Positions 11,837 through 23,510 of a stretch of 64,000 nucleotides of DNA are shown here, in pieces. Both the position numbers and the translations under genes were made by a program. The stretch comes from Magicicada septendecula (Eukaryota > Arthropoda > Insecta > Hemiptera > Cicadidae): NCBI GenBank assembly GCA_034769895.1, contig CM068367.1:114870573-114934572 (forward strand), read 5' to 3'. Under the pieces are notes generated by a model. The model worked only from the letters and a program-made list of their open reading frames with translations, made no database searches and had not been told where the DNA came from. Position 1 is the stretch's first letter. Each line of letters opens with the position of its first letter.

Positions 11837-12228
11837 AAGTGAAAATAAACCAACTTTCAGTGTATTTATCTGAAGATATAACGTAAATTACACATGTATG
11901 CAACAGTTGTAAATAAACTACTGATTGTAAATGTAGTCATTTACCTCTTTGTATATTTATATTTTTTGAATACGCCAGTAAAGAAAATCTGTAAAACAGT
12001 GTAAAAATACAAATAAATAAAGTATTGTTTATTATTGTTATTGATGACTATCAAGAATAAATATGACTATAAAAGTACACTTTAAAGCAATAAAAGTATA
12101 TATTAACACTATAACAGTATTGTTTGTAGATTTATATCAAAAACTAATAACAATAAGCACACCCAAGTTTTATGTAACTGAAATCGAAAAAGGACAAATT
12201 ATTTTGTTGTTTCATTAATGCATAAACA

Positions 12229-12344
12229 TTGAGTCGCCAGAGGATCAGAACAGAAGACCAATGAAGATAACTGCCGCCGATGCAGTCGAAACGTTTGGCT
12301 CTACAAGAAGCCACGGACTAACAACACGGAAAATAATTTTACTG
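12229..12344 (+). mobile_element. 116-bp solo Penelope-like/hammerhead element
   Basis: Flanked by perfect 12-bp repeats AATGCATAAACA (12217-12228 and 12345-12356). The 116 bp contain one hammerhead-like core and a 3' part ending GGAAAATAATTTTAC that resembles the arm of the foldback at 55.9 kb. No inverted partner and no coding capacity: apparently a solo terminal repeat that inserted as a unit. Confidence 0.65.
12258..12293 (+). ncRNA. hammerhead ribozyme-like core
   Basis: ATGAAGATA (one change from CTGAAGA), a perfect five-pair stem ACTGC/GCAGT with a seven-base loop, then CGAAACG. Strong stem II, but the first core base is changed. Confidence 0.5.
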
Positions 12345-12356
12345 AATGCATAAACA

Positions 12357-13508
12357 GCTTACATGAGCCACAAGAACTTTATTTAATTTTTAGTGCAAAA
12401 AACTATCAAATGTGCGTTTTGAATCTGCGTAATTCTTACACTTTCCTGTATTTTTAAAGTAGCACATCATATAACATTCGTGCTTAGCATATTCTACTTC
12501 AAATATAATTTTGTAGAACAGTTTTTTTGCATAAGTCTACCTTAAACATTATGGTTCACAACTTGTTGTAAGTCTAGTAAATGTTTTATAACAAGAAAAC
12601 AAGATTTATAAACAAAACGTCTTTTATGTGTCTTATCGCGTACCACTTAACGTAGGTCTGTATAACAATATTTGCCCACGACTAATCTAAATTACGGTGA
12701 GTTCAATTTTTACTACTCTTGTTGAATGTAAGGTCAGATTTAAATTATATTACTAGGTTTCTGATAAGTTAATCGTCGAAATGCACAACTTAACCTCTGT
12801 CAGTTGACGTCAGTCGAAACTAACTTAGCTTTCGGTTACACTAAGTGAACAAGTACGACAGATACAAAGACTCATACACACACAAGTGAAATAAATATAA
12901 CATTTTCGTGATCGACAATTTTTTCCATTCACTATCGTAAAAAATTCCCACTTTGATGTTGGCTGGATTATGATTCAATTTGTTCCACTTTGCTCTCTCC
13001 CTTTCAGCAAATCACAGAACTGTGCAAGTAGGCGTGAAATATCACTCCGCCGTTTACAAAGCAACGTTTTTATGCAGCTTCATATTTATTGGAATGCTAT
13101 TTCAAAACGGTTTTAATAAGCGTTTTCATAACAGCTTTAATCTCGTGAAATTAATCAAATGTGTTCAGAGATACTGATGTATCTTCATCGCATTTATACA
13201 GTTTGCATTGCATTTATTAAATTTTTCAACACAGCTTATTTCGATATTAACTGCAAGATTTTCCAGTATTTTCCCGAGTTGGTGTGTATACAAATATTCA
13301 TTCCCGAAACTGTACATAGGTTCTTGTAGCTACCGTTAGTTCCAACACTTAATCCCCACCGATTACCAACCTAAGTGTCGTCTTCTATTCCATTCATTTT
13401 AATATCCCAATATCCCTTATCATTGCACTGCTCTTTAACCTCTTGATCAGTCTTCTTATATCTTCATCCTCGTGATACTCACTAAAAAAAAAACGGAGTC
13501 AACGTTAA
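12357..13508. other. unassigned sequence
   Basis: No conserved frame or repeat seen. The 65-residue frame at 12980-13177 is unrecognised and unsupported. Confidence 0.5.
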
Positions 13509-14169
13509 GGGTACGGTTACACGAGCGTTTTTTTCCCGGCCGTTTGGGTGCGGTTGGGGAACGCATTTAATTTAACACACAGGCGGCAATGAAATCGGTC
13601 ACGCGGACGTGGAAAAGAGCACGGGGGGGGGCGTCAACACTGCTCCGTTTTCAAGGTATCCCGAATCGAAAGTTTTTGTTCCGTTTTTAACACGCACAAG
13701 GGTGGTCACACGGACGTTTCTGTGCAGTTGCGTTTTACCTTTCAGAGTCTTTTACCTTTATTAGTTGTTTTCTTCAAAAGTGTGTTTTATCATCATGTAA
13801 AGATTAGTAAGACATTCTGCAGTATTCAGAAAACGTTTCTGGATACCCCTTCAATTGTTTATGCAGAAATTGAAATTTTGCTTTTTGGTGCTCTTTCACT
13901 TAGTAGAGGGTGGAGCCAGAATCTTTTAGCCCTCTTACGCCTTCGACGTCTAACCGGAAGCACGGCTAAGCAAATTTTATCTACAAAATCCATGACCTAC
14001 TACGCGTCACACAGCGACTGTGAATAAACAACAACGCTGCCGTCCGTTTATGGGACTACACTGCCGTCCGTGCACGTACGAGAAAAAACTGCACATGTGA
14101 CAACTGTGTGTTTTTCTTAACTCCACGGGCGTGCACGGTCGGTAGAAAAACGCTCGTGTAACCGTACAC
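13509..14169. mobile_element. PIF/Harbinger-like MITE
   Basis: A 661-bp unit with terminal inverted repeats of about 23 bp (GGGTACGGTTACACGAGCG at the left, its complement at the right) flanked by TAA on both sides (13506-13508, 14170-14172). A 3-bp TAA/TTA target duplication is characteristic of PIF/Harbinger. Subterminal copies of a GTCACACGGACG-type motif occur near 13597 and 13700 and, inverted, near the right end. The interior 101-residue frame (13722-14027) has no recognised transposase motif, so I take the element as non-autonomous. Confidence 0.75.
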
Positions 14170-14172
14170 TAA

Positions 14173-15089
14173 TTGTTCATTACTAATTACGCGTTACTAA
14201 ACCATTCAAGCCTCCTTTCTTTTTTTAACGCCTTAAGAAATATTATTGTAAGGCGAATTATGTATAAATATTATAAACATATAATTATCTCAATTATCGT
14301 ATCGCAGCCGATAGGGTGTAAAAAAGAAAATCATCTTACTACCACATTTCAGGACCCTCTAACCTGTCCGTAAATCTGTTAGTAAGGAATGGTGGAATAC
14401 TTTACGGTATTATAAAATGTATTCTAGGTAAGATGAATTTGTATATGTGAGTATATATTTAGCTATATTTAATCAAGACAAATGTGCACAAAGACAAACT
14501 ATAGTCAATGATGTTAATGAGAAAAATAATAACAAATACTAATTAACAACTTTCAGAAATCTAGCAGAATCGAATAAATTTTAGAATACAAGTTATAAAT
14601 AAAAAGTAAACAAAGAAACCAACAATGTTGTGTCCATGTTCCTGCAGAGAAATCGTTCGCGACATACACGCCGTTTGTCAATTTGAAACATATTCTCTTT
14701 GATTCCTGTCAGCTGGTAGCCAGTAAATTGCGGGATCCGTACGTGTTTTGTGACTGTGTTCCTAACATTACATTCAGTTGTAACAAAAAACACATACGTA
14801 ACTTGACATTTTTCAAATGTGCATCGATTTACATGCGTTCTAAACGATCCGTCAACAACCATCAGACATCCAGACAGAGCACACGTAAACTATTTCAAAA
14901 AGCGATGTACTGTAGGTACGGAAAAGAATTTAACCACAAAATGACTCGTCCATATTATCTCGTGTTTTTTCTTTCCGTAGGGTCCAACACGAGAATCCAC
15001 GATTACACTTAATTCTAACTTGTTAAAGACTGGACTGTTGAGAGTAATACAAAAACTACGGAAACATGGTTGTTCAATTATACTACGTT
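14173..15089. other. unassigned sequence with overlapping open frames on both strands
   Basis: Frames of 89 and 109 residues overlap antisense (14593-14862 minus, 14683-15012 plus). Neither has a recognisable domain, signal peptide or membrane segment. Confidence 0.4.
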
Positions 15090-15175
15090 CATGGTTGTTT
15101 ACGCTCATATCTGATTAGTCGTCATGTACCGTCATGGTTGTTTACGCTCATATCTGATTAGTCGTCATGTAACGC
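15090..15175. repeat. 43-bp tandem duplication
   Basis: Two near-perfect 43-bp units (15090-15132 and 15133-15175) beginning CATGGTTGTTTACGCTC. Confidence 0.9.
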
Positions 15176-15865
15176 TGTTCACAGCTGCTTAATCGTTCAA
15201 TCGCGGGTCTTGTACCGATGTTACCGTATGTACTGGATGAGACTGAACTCTGTGCCTCTGATGTAGGGGATAAAGTATGAGTGAGTGTGGTGTGTTGGTA
15301 TCATTAGTTTGTCAAGGCCAATGATTCATGACAGCTGCCATACACAGTGAGACTGTCATCCACTCACAAAGGCAATCAGACATTACACACTTTGTAATTT
15401 TACTGCAGTCAGGTTTTCACCGTTGCGGTATTAATTACGTTCAAAGACTAAATATTATTGGTTTTGTATGTACAACTTAGGCTAATACTTTTGAAATAGC
15501 TGTGTTACAGTAACTTAAAAATATGGATTTGTAAACTGTTAAATTAAGATTAGTGTACTTTTAGTTACTTTCAGTTAGTGGGTGAATTATCCTGTTATTT
15601 CTTTATTTGTGCCTGTTTATTCACAATGTCTCTCCAAGGAACATCGAAAGAAAGAAAAAAAAGTTTCGTTGTTGTTCGTTGCGAAATAATTAGTAATGTG
15701 ATTGAAAATGTGTTGCAAGTTCAATGGCTGTGCGGGACGAAGGGCTTGCCCGTCGACCGCCCGTATACTACGTCCCGAGCTTCAAGTAGAGCTCCTGCCG
15801 CAGGATCGACTGATAGGGTCTGGATTTAGGGTGTGGCCTGCTACCGGCCGTGGGTTTTCAATTAA

Positions 15866-16660
15866 TTAATTAATTGAGGGTGAGTGTACGCCGAGGCCGA
15901 GTCCAACATTCTCCTGGCACAGATTGGTAGCGACCGAAGGCGCTAATCAGGTGGTTGCCCTGGAATCTAGCGGTGCGGCGATACAATTTTCGGGACAGTG
16001 TCCGTATTATGGCGTCCAGGGAACGGACACGCAGGGAGTCAAGGATTGTTTTGTTTGATGTCAGGTAGTGGGCTTTACACGCCCAGCGCAATCCTCGGTC
16101 AAGGAGAGACTGAAGCTTTCGCTTATGGGTCTTGGCCAAGTAGCCCCAAACGGGTAGCGCGTAGGTAACCATCGGCACCACATAGGTGGAGACGATAAGC
16201 TTCCCTAGGCGGCGGATCATGGAGTTGCTGCATAACACGGGACGGAGTTGATAGAGACGATTGGCGGTCTTTCGGGCTACTTGTGAAGAGTGTGTCCGCC
16301 AGGTGAGACGTCGGTCGAGGTGAACCCCGAGGTACTTGACCTCTCGAGACCAGGGCAACAGAGTATCGCCTACGTAGAGTCTGTCTGGGAGACTTAAGCG
16401 TCTGGAGAAGACTACTGCTGTGCTCTTGGCCGCGTTGATGGCAACCCTCTATTTCTCTGCCCACACAACGTACTCGTCCAATTGTTCCTGGAGCCAGATA
16501 ACTCCCGTTTCAGCTCGACGATCGACGGCATACACCGCCGTGTCGTCAGCGAACATGGCCAACCTGGTGCCAGGCAACTTGGGCACGTCATTGACGTACA
16601 CAGAGAAAAGCAGGGGGCCCAAGACGCTTCCCTGAGGTACACAAAATGTGTTGAAGAAAG
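15866..16660 (-). pseudogene. jockey-clade LINE reverse transcriptase, 5'-truncated, one stop
   Basis: From about 16645 the minus strand encodes [18 protein letters not shown], then [10 protein letters not shown] with the catalytic Asp-Asp pair, then after an in-frame TAG (near 16450, where tryptophan is expected: WAEK*RVAIN) continues to YVGDTLLPWSREVKYLGVHL and the thumb/C-terminal region (VPMVTYALPVWGYLA). This order matches jockey-like ORF2 proteins. The frame stops near 15870 and the 3' end is a TTAA-type tail (about 15860-15877). GC content is clearly higher than in the surroundings. Everything before RT motif B is missing, as in an incomplete reverse transcription product. Confidence 0.9.
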
Positions 16661-19600
16661 ACTACAAAGGACACTGACATACCCACTGAATCAAGCAACA
16701 AAACAAGCTGCGTAATACTTGTTTAATCGGAAGGCTTCGTTAAATACTTGAAAAAGCAAAGGAATGCAGTGCAAAAGGTAAACTCCATACACCGTAGAAA
16801 AAACGTAAAACATGTGAGTAAAGGAAACTTTTTCTTGATGATTTCGATAAGTGTGTGTAAGAAATATTGTTCAGGATTTTTATAAAAATAAAAACCTTGT
16901 GCCCACTGGTAAAAAACTTCTACCTATAGTGGAAAGAAAGAATCCATTTCCCATGGAGCGCTAAATCATTAACGCGAGTGTTTAAAAATGTGATTCAAGT
17001 GGAAAGAATATAGAAGTAAAAGAAATCCAGAAATTGTAATGATACGTTAGAAGTACCTTGTGCAAATTAAAAGTTTTCAGGAATCTGGGAGAACATACTT
17101 TTTTAGATGATAGGAAAGCGAGTGTTGAGTGAGTTTTGATAATGCGATGTGAATCGGTATTTCTCAGTAGTCGTTTATTTGTTTACACCACTGCATGTGC
17201 GTGTGTCTACGCTTTTTCTCAGGGACACATAGTTCAGTCTAAAGCAGAACATTGAGCTGGGTAAGAGAGAATAAGATTTAGCTTAAGGCAAATTAAAAAA
17301 ATTTACGTGCTCAAAGCGTGGCGTACCGATAATTATCAACATTAGATTTGGTGGTAAGAGAGAATTAAATATGACGTAATATCCCTAGAGAGGTACAGAA
17401 ACAATATTCCAGAATTTGACAGTCGTCGCTTTTTTCAACATAAAAATAGAAGAACAATATAATGATTCGTGACGATACCAGGAGTTTGTTACTACTAACA
17501 AACTTTATATCATTTTTAGTAGGAAATCTTTGTCACTCATAAAAGTTATCACCGAATGTTAGAAAAATTTTCTGTTACACAGTTTTCGATTGGTTCTAGC
17601 CAATTTAATAATTTATTTTATGTTTCTTAAACTTCGTTTAATTATGTCATAACTTACAAGAGTGGTGTTTTAGACTTCACATGACTTGATAGGATTAACA
17701 GGGTGAGTGTAACATAATGAATCAAAGCAATAATAATAAAGTATTAACAAATTATTAGTTACAAGATCAGGTTAAATCATTTATATGTGAAGTTAAGAGT
17801 TACTAACTTACATCCGCAATACCACAATTTTACATAATATCGGTATGTTTACGCATATGCCTATATATAGTACATCGATCTACCTGTCTAAGTGTTTCTG
17901 TTTGACTTATTTGTCTTAAATTTTATTTATAACTATTAAAAGTAAGATATGGGTTTAGTATTAGCGGTAGTAATTTCTTACCACGATACACCGAACGTTT
18001 TGCGTTCGGTTTACCTAGAGAAAATATGTGATCTGGGTTTCAAAATGATCTACATCTTCTTATAAGGAGATGACATACTAGCTAGCGGTATGCCTACTTA
18101 GTAACATTTTTTTGTTTGGCGGTCAGAGCCATAGTAAAACTATAGCTTCCATATGCTGTGAGAAAATCTGTGAATGTATACCTATCATGGGAAATGCATG
18201 CACAGTAATAACACACATTAGACTTGACAGTAACAAACATACAACAACCCTGACATAAAACTTATATATTTATTTTTTCTGTTCTCCGACAGATTAAGGC
18301 GGGACGGAGTAATTCCTACTACACTTACTGAATACCTACTTTCTGACGGTACAACATACCTATAGATTTCAAATTAAAACAACATAATTCTGTCACTTTA
18401 GTGTTTGTCCCATTCGTGTACAATAAACAAAAATGTTTTTGGAAACTAAATTATTGGCAATTTAAACTAATATTTTTAAACAAATAGTATGTACTATTTG
18501 TAATAGTGTGTGATGTTTTTGGTAATAGCGAGAGCGGATTTGCATGGTTACACCAGGCTCCCAGTGAAGCTTATTTATGTTCTTTGAGAGTATAAGTTAT
18601 ACACTTTATACTGTATATAACATATTTTTTGAGATCCTTAATTTAGTAGTGACCGTTAATCAATAAATTTTTAGCGACTGAAAGATTAGTGAGGATCGGT
18701 CAATAAGTAAGTAGAGACACAATTTTTACATGTGTGTGTGTGTGAGGGGTGAGGCAGTGTCTTTTACGTCAGTAAAATAATCACTATTCTTTCACACTCT
18801 TTTACTTGAGGGCACCGTAAACGGCAAATCGACCAAAGAATCGAATTTTGTTTTTTTGTCTTAAAAAACATTCAATATTTTCTGAGTTATATGATACCAA
18901 ATTTATGTGAGTACGCCTAATAATAATTTTTTATGATTTAAAAAACTGAGACCGTAGGAAATGTTCTGCCAGAAGTTCTGATAACGCTACCGTTTTTTAC
19001 AAATCTGTAACTACCTTATAAGAAATCATAAAGACATGCGGTTTTTACCATTGGAAAGAGAATTTCAATAAAAATTCGTTACCAATGTCTGTAATGTCTC
19101 TCATAAAGGCTGATCTGAGTCTTCCTAATTTGTTAATAAAAAATATCTTCATGGTAGTACACAGAATACAAACGAGTCGCTGAACCATTTGATTTGGAAT
19201 ACACTGCAAAAGTATATATTTATTGAACTGGATACTTTGAAAACATACTGGATGCCGTGTTGACCTTCAATAAAGGCAATATAAGTAAGTGTTACAAAAT
19301 TAAGTATCAATCTAAGATTAAATATGGTTAAGATTTGAAATAATTGACTTGGTAATGATATGAAACAATTGACTTGCAACGAATCCCTGAGGCTGAAAAA
19401 GCAATAGATGAATTGATGAAAGAGGTTAGACAGTCAACTAAAATTGTGAAGGACCCAATCCACATTACTGAAGACTCTGGTTAAGGAGCTGGACTATTTT
19501 AAATCAATTAAAACAATGAAAACTTTAAATGCGTTTTTATGAAAATCTATTTGTTCTTTTTATAGATAAATGACCCACTATTTCAGAAACCAAGTTAACT

Positions 19601-20052
19601 ATCAACTAAAATTTTTGTGGCTATTGGGTTAATGGAGATATACCAACACTGCTAGAACTATACAGTTTCACTGAAAAATAAAAACGTAAAAAATATTAAG
19701 TATGCTTTTTGTACGGAAATGTTTACAGGTAAATTAATAAATTATAAAAAATTAGGAAATTGAGATATCTTTATAATTGTAGTAGCATTTCTAATGCATA
19801 AAGTGCTTACATGCGCGTTAAAATTTCAGACTTCTATCTTTTATAATGGTCCTGAGATAATGGGTCTCAAACGTGATGAATTTAACATGGCAAGCATAGC
19901 CGGTTACGAGTGCCCTTAAATAGACAATATATTAAATTGTATATTGTATTTATAATATTTTCGGAATATTATAATTCTGTCCATCTATTTAAGTAAAGCA
20001 TTATTTAAGAATAGTAATTATTTAGGTGATGTAAAACACTGTCTTTCTCACC
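16661..20052. other. unassigned sequence
   Basis: Over 3 kb without recognised frames or repeats. One short perfect hairpin, CCGAACG/CGTTCGG with a five-base loop, lies at 17991-18009; its role is unknown. Confidence 0.5.
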
Positions 20053-20111
20053 CTCCGCGCGCGCGCGCGCACGCACACACACACACACACATACACACAC
20101 ACACACACACA
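20053..20111. repeat. (CG)n(CA)n microsatellite
   Basis: A CG dinucleotide run passing into CA repeats with one interruption. Confidence 0.9.
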
Positions 20112-20265
20112 ATTAGTTGATCTGTTTTCGTGTTTGTTTATTTCTGTCCACACACAGATTCTAATGGTGAAAATAAATATTGTCGAAACATGGAAACAAA
20201 TGTAGAAATTGTGTTTCTCTTTGCTTATTCAACGATCCTCGCTAAAACTTCCATCACTAATATAT

Positions 20266-20807
20266 TGTTACAACGGTCTACTTGATCGTCGTATGGTACA
20301 GTGGAAAACAAAGTACAAGACACCAATTACGTCACTAATCACCAGCTTTAATTATCACAATTAACCAGTTTGTAATTAACAAGACAGTCTCTTACAACAA
20401 ATCAAATAAAAATTGTTCACACGCAATATAAATTTCACCTAATATAACACACAATTATATTACAATTGTCTCACACAATTATGAAACACGTAATACTTCG
20501 CCACAATAATCGAACCGCACTGAGATAGCGCAACTCAAACTCACAGAGTTTCGTCCGACAATAACTGAACTTGTATTTATACCCCGCTGAGGTTCCAGAA
20601 TATTCGCTAACTGGACGTCAAGAAGGCAAATAGAAAACACCAGAACGGAACATAATTGTTTGCGGCCTTACACACAACAGGCCCCAGACCGGTGAGTCCC
20701 GGAACAATGTGGCAACGCATGTCGAGAATCACGTACGCCATGACATTACAGCCGGATTCCACTGGATCGTTCGAAAAACACGTAGTTTGTTCTGTAATGT
20801 CGTAACA
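20266..20807 (-). repeat. solo LTR, family B
   Basis: About 542 bp that in minus orientation starts TGTTACGACATT and ends GTTGTAACA, with the TG...CA termini of an LTR. A TATA box (TATAAATA) sits in the first half, as expected for a U3 promoter. The flanks ATAT (20262-20265) and ATAC (20808-20811) could be a 4-bp target duplication with one mutation. Related sequences occur at 44205-44618, 55178-55450 and 56973-57522. No internal region is attached. Confidence 0.65.
20574..20582 (-). promoter_or_regulatory. TATA box of solo LTR
   Basis: Minus strand GGGTATAAATACAAG; position inside the LTR and conservation with a TATA at 44468-44475 and 57220-57226 in the related LTRs support it. Confidence 0.55.
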
Positions 20808-21306
20808 ATACTTTAAGTCAGGAAAATGAAGCAAATACCTTAATTAAAGAGTTTATGTTAAAAATTTGTGTTAATATTTTAAAATATTATCTCTTGTTTG
20901 CGTAAACAGGAGTAAAACAGGCGAAAAACAGGAGTAACCACCAAAATACAGCTATATACCGTTTTCTTTTATTTGTGATGTGGCCTATTTGAATGTGCTG
21001 CTCATGAAACCTCCCTGAAGTGATAAAGCTGCCAGCGGGCCAATTCTATCAGACCCGGTACTGCTCCGATTCCATTGTACGCCACGTCCCATTTTTCACG
21101 GTCAATTTAAATCTCAACAAAAAACATTTGACCGTTAGTCCGATTCCGCCCAGCCTACGTGGCAAAATAAAGCCGCATATTTCTAACAGTACAATGTTGT
21201 ATAGCAGTAGTGCATATTACCGAAAAATATAACGAATATACGTAATTTTACTTTATATAATATTGAAACTTTATCTTGTGAAAACTTACTTGTCTTTTCC
21301 GTCGAA

Positions 21307-21337
21307 CGCGTTTCGGCGTCGTATTCGCCTTCGTCAG
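21307..21337 (-). ncRNA. hammerhead ribozyme-like core
   Basis: Minus strand: CTGACGA, A, perfect stem GGCG/CGCC with a seven-base loop, GAAA, CGCG. Both conserved boxes are exact and the following CGCG could form the minimal helix III. Confidence 0.7.
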
Positions 21338-21338
21338 C

Positions 21339-21668
21339 TTAGAACAGACTGACAGAACTTAGTAACGGTTGTTGCTTGGAAGGTATAGTGGGGGTGGTGT
21401 GTAGAGGAAGGGGATTGGCGCGGGGATCCAAATTATTGTTTGTTTTATGTATAATTGTGTCGAAAAGTGTATGTGATTTATATTGTAATTGGTCGTTTAG
21501 TATGTTGTTTGGTTGTGTTGTGTGGTGTTTGTATATTTTCATACTGTTCAGCTGTGTTGAGTTTTCGACCTTTGGGTAAGAGGTGTAATATTTCAAGATT
21601 AGTATCTATGTTGGTGTAGCTATGGTTATGTGTGTGTATGTGTGTGGCAAACGCAGAATGTATATTGT
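21339..21668 (-). pseudogene. GIY-YIG endonuclease C-terminal part (Penelope-like), frameshifted
   Basis: Two overlapping minus-strand frames join into a protein resembling the C-terminal half of the GIY-YIG frame at 59.7-60.1 kb: NHSYTNIDTNLEIL, LPKGRKLNTAEQYE, then after a frameshift near 21540 IYKHH, ILNDQLQYKSHTLFD. The catalytic N-terminal GIY-YIG motif is absent because the right arm begins first. The end of the frame is encoded within the left arm. Confidence 0.7.
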
Positions 21669-21752
21669 TGTTGGATCCCCTTCCTCTACACACCACCCTC
21701 ACTATACCTTCCAAGCAACAACCGTTACTAAGTTCTGGCAGTCTGTTCTAAG

Positions 21753-21783
21753 CTGACGAAGGCGAATACGACGCCGAAACGCG
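21753..21783 (+). ncRNA. hammerhead ribozyme-like core
   Basis: Inverted partner of the core at 21307-21337 with identical CTGACGA, GGCG/CGCC stem, GAAA and CGCG. Confidence 0.7.
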
Positions 21784-22449
21784 TTCGACGAAAAAGACAA
21801 GTAAGTTTTCACAAGAGAAAGTTTCAATATTATATAAAGTGTATTGCTGTGAAAGAAGATGATGAACAAACAAGACAACGTAATTTTATTATTCCTCTTG
21901 TTGCAGCTGATATTTGTCCGCAACACAAACATACATCACTATTGACACAGTAACGTCACATCCCGTGTGTGTTAGATATTATTAGATCGATAATAATTTG
22001 TAACTCATTACTGAGTTTAGGCGATTAGAATGAGTTGAAATAAATGCAATATATCTTTCAGAACAGAGATTCGCAGATGGTAAAGTATTGTTTAATGACA
22101 ATGAAATCTAAATATAATGAGCGGGATAATTAATTAACTAAGTCACATAATCGTAAAGGATATGCTGAGAATAAATATGGAATGGAAAAGACAAACGTTA
22201 TGTTCCCTTTTAACGGAGAACTATCTGAGGAGGCAAAAATTGTTCACGATTAAACAGTATTAAATTATGTGATGAAGATTGCAGTGTTCGTCAGCCAAGT
22301 ACGAGTAGGGTGAATTGCTTTTTATAATTGTGAAAAATCTCATGAAGAATGACTGACGATCATTGCTTCAATCAGTTTCTGCTTCCTTTAGTCGTCTGTG
22401 GGCCATAAAAACAATATGGACAATAAAAACGAGAACAATAGAGAAACTG

Positions 22450-22560
22450 CAGTTACATAAAGACGCACTGAAAGGAATCACTGGAGAACGATGATTAGAC
22501 ATTCGTTCGGCAATAGACAGAGAAATGTGATGATGATGATGATGATGATGACGATGACGA
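22450..22560 (+). pseudogene. LINE 3' end with (ATG)n tail
   Basis: Translation around 22465-22515 gives an RNHWRTMIRH-type LINE ORF2 terminus, followed directly by GATGATGAT repeats (22527-22552). A diverged copy of the same end lies at about 24230-24330. Confidence 0.5.
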
Positions 22561-22574
22561 CCACAAAATATGTG

Positions 22575-22985
22575 GTCCTTAAATCCACATTCCTCTTTCT
22601 ATCGAGAATGGATAACTCTGGCTTCATCTCCATACATCAAAACTCGTACCGCTACAGTGTTAAAAAACGTTACCCTTATTTCCTTCTGTGCCTTATTTCT
22701 AAGGTATCTGTGAATTCTTCTATAAATATTCAGATCAATTTCTGTCCCATATGTAATGTAACATCCCAAATAATTGAAATGCTGGACTTTCAAGGTTCCA
22801 TAACCTTTCCATCTATAACTATCTTAGTTCTTACCGGTTGCTTCCCTCTGAATGCCGTTGTTTTAGTCTTGTCCGCTGATATTTGAAACCCATACTTGAT
22901 TTAGTTTAGTGTAGTTTATCCTCGCTGTCCTGAATTATCACCATATCATCTGCATACAAAATGGAGTTTAAAAACATACAGTTTT
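22575..22985 (-). pseudogene. LINE reverse transcriptase fragment
   Basis: Minus strand from 22970: ILYADDMVIIQDSEDKL (RT catalytic YADD motif), then after frameshifts SADKTKTTAFRGK, RTKIVIDGK, FNYLGCYITYG and NTVAVRVLMYG. This is the standard order of the palm-thumb junction of LINE ORF2 (ADD, TK.M.F.G, YLG). Truncated at both ends and interrupted by several shifts. Confidence 0.75.
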
Positions 22986-23019
22986 TATTACTCATTATTT
23001 AATACATAAAAAGCATAAG

Positions 23020-23028
23020 AGAGAGAGG

Positions 23029-23106
<78 letters not shown>

Positions 23107-23133
23107 GAGACAGACAGACAGACAGACAGAGAT
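23020..23133. repeat. (GA)n(GACA)n microsatellite
   Basis: About 60 bp of pure GA followed by GACA variants; overlapping Ser/Leu-rich frames are artefacts. Confidence 0.95.
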
Positions 23134-23224
23134 TTGATTTCCAACATTTGATTGTGACTCGTTGGTGCGTTTGCAATGGCTGAACATTATTTATTCGTAG
23201 CGCTAGGGAGAATAAGGGAAAGAT

Positions 23225-23510
23225 AAACAAAGAGAACGTTGTACACAACACAAAAGCGTCAGTGTAAATAATAATTGACAACGCGGATGCATTAGTCGGC
23301 AACAGGGAATTAAGTCTGGTTTAACCGTCCCCACTGTATAACTGTTACTCAAATTGACAGCCGCCGTGGTTTTCACCGTAAAATCTGAAGAATAATGAAC
23401 ATCCGTCGTTACGACAATAGAATTTCCTTCCTTTGTTACTCTAAACGTAATAATAGCAATACGTTTTTTATTGTCAGTTTGAAAACTTTCTCCCTCTTCT
23501 GCTGGATTTA
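23225..23510. repeat. dispersed repeat, member 1
   Basis: Clearly similar to 33112-33380 in the same orientation (shared blocks such as CAAATTGACAG..GCC and ACAATAGAATTTCC). Family unknown; no frame shared between the two copies. Confidence 0.5.

Larger units (their letters stand above)
11420..11890. mobile_element. Penelope-like foldback with a tandem partial copy
   Basis: A segment of about 145 bp at 11420-11564 is repeated at 11582-11727 (period 162 bp, very few differences). The second copy continues into an inverted repeat: arms 11655-11750 and 11777-11876. The border sequence ATATAACATAAATTA occurs at 11420 and 11582, and with one mismatch at 11876-11890, compatible with a target-site duplication of 11-15 bp. 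Both arms carry a hammerhead-like core. Head-to-tail partial copies plus an inverted terminal copy are typical of Penelope-like elements. No coding sequence remains. Confidence 0.65.
21251..21877 (-). mobile_element. Penelope-like element fragment with inverted arms (second family)
   Basis: Inverted arms 21251-21430 and 21669-21842 surround a 240-bp remnant of a GIY-YIG endonuclease frame. A unique sequence of about 35 bp lies outside the right arm. The 11-bp repeats ACGTAATTTTA at 21240-21250 and 21878-21888 look like target-site duplications. Both arms contain a well-formed hammerhead-like core. The arms do not match the 9.1/32.6/59.6-kb family in sequence, but the layout is the same. Confidence 0.8.

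Noticed and set aside
14593..15012. Two overlapping antisense ORFs of 89 and 109 residues
   Set aside because: No domain, no promoter signal and no reason to prefer either strand.
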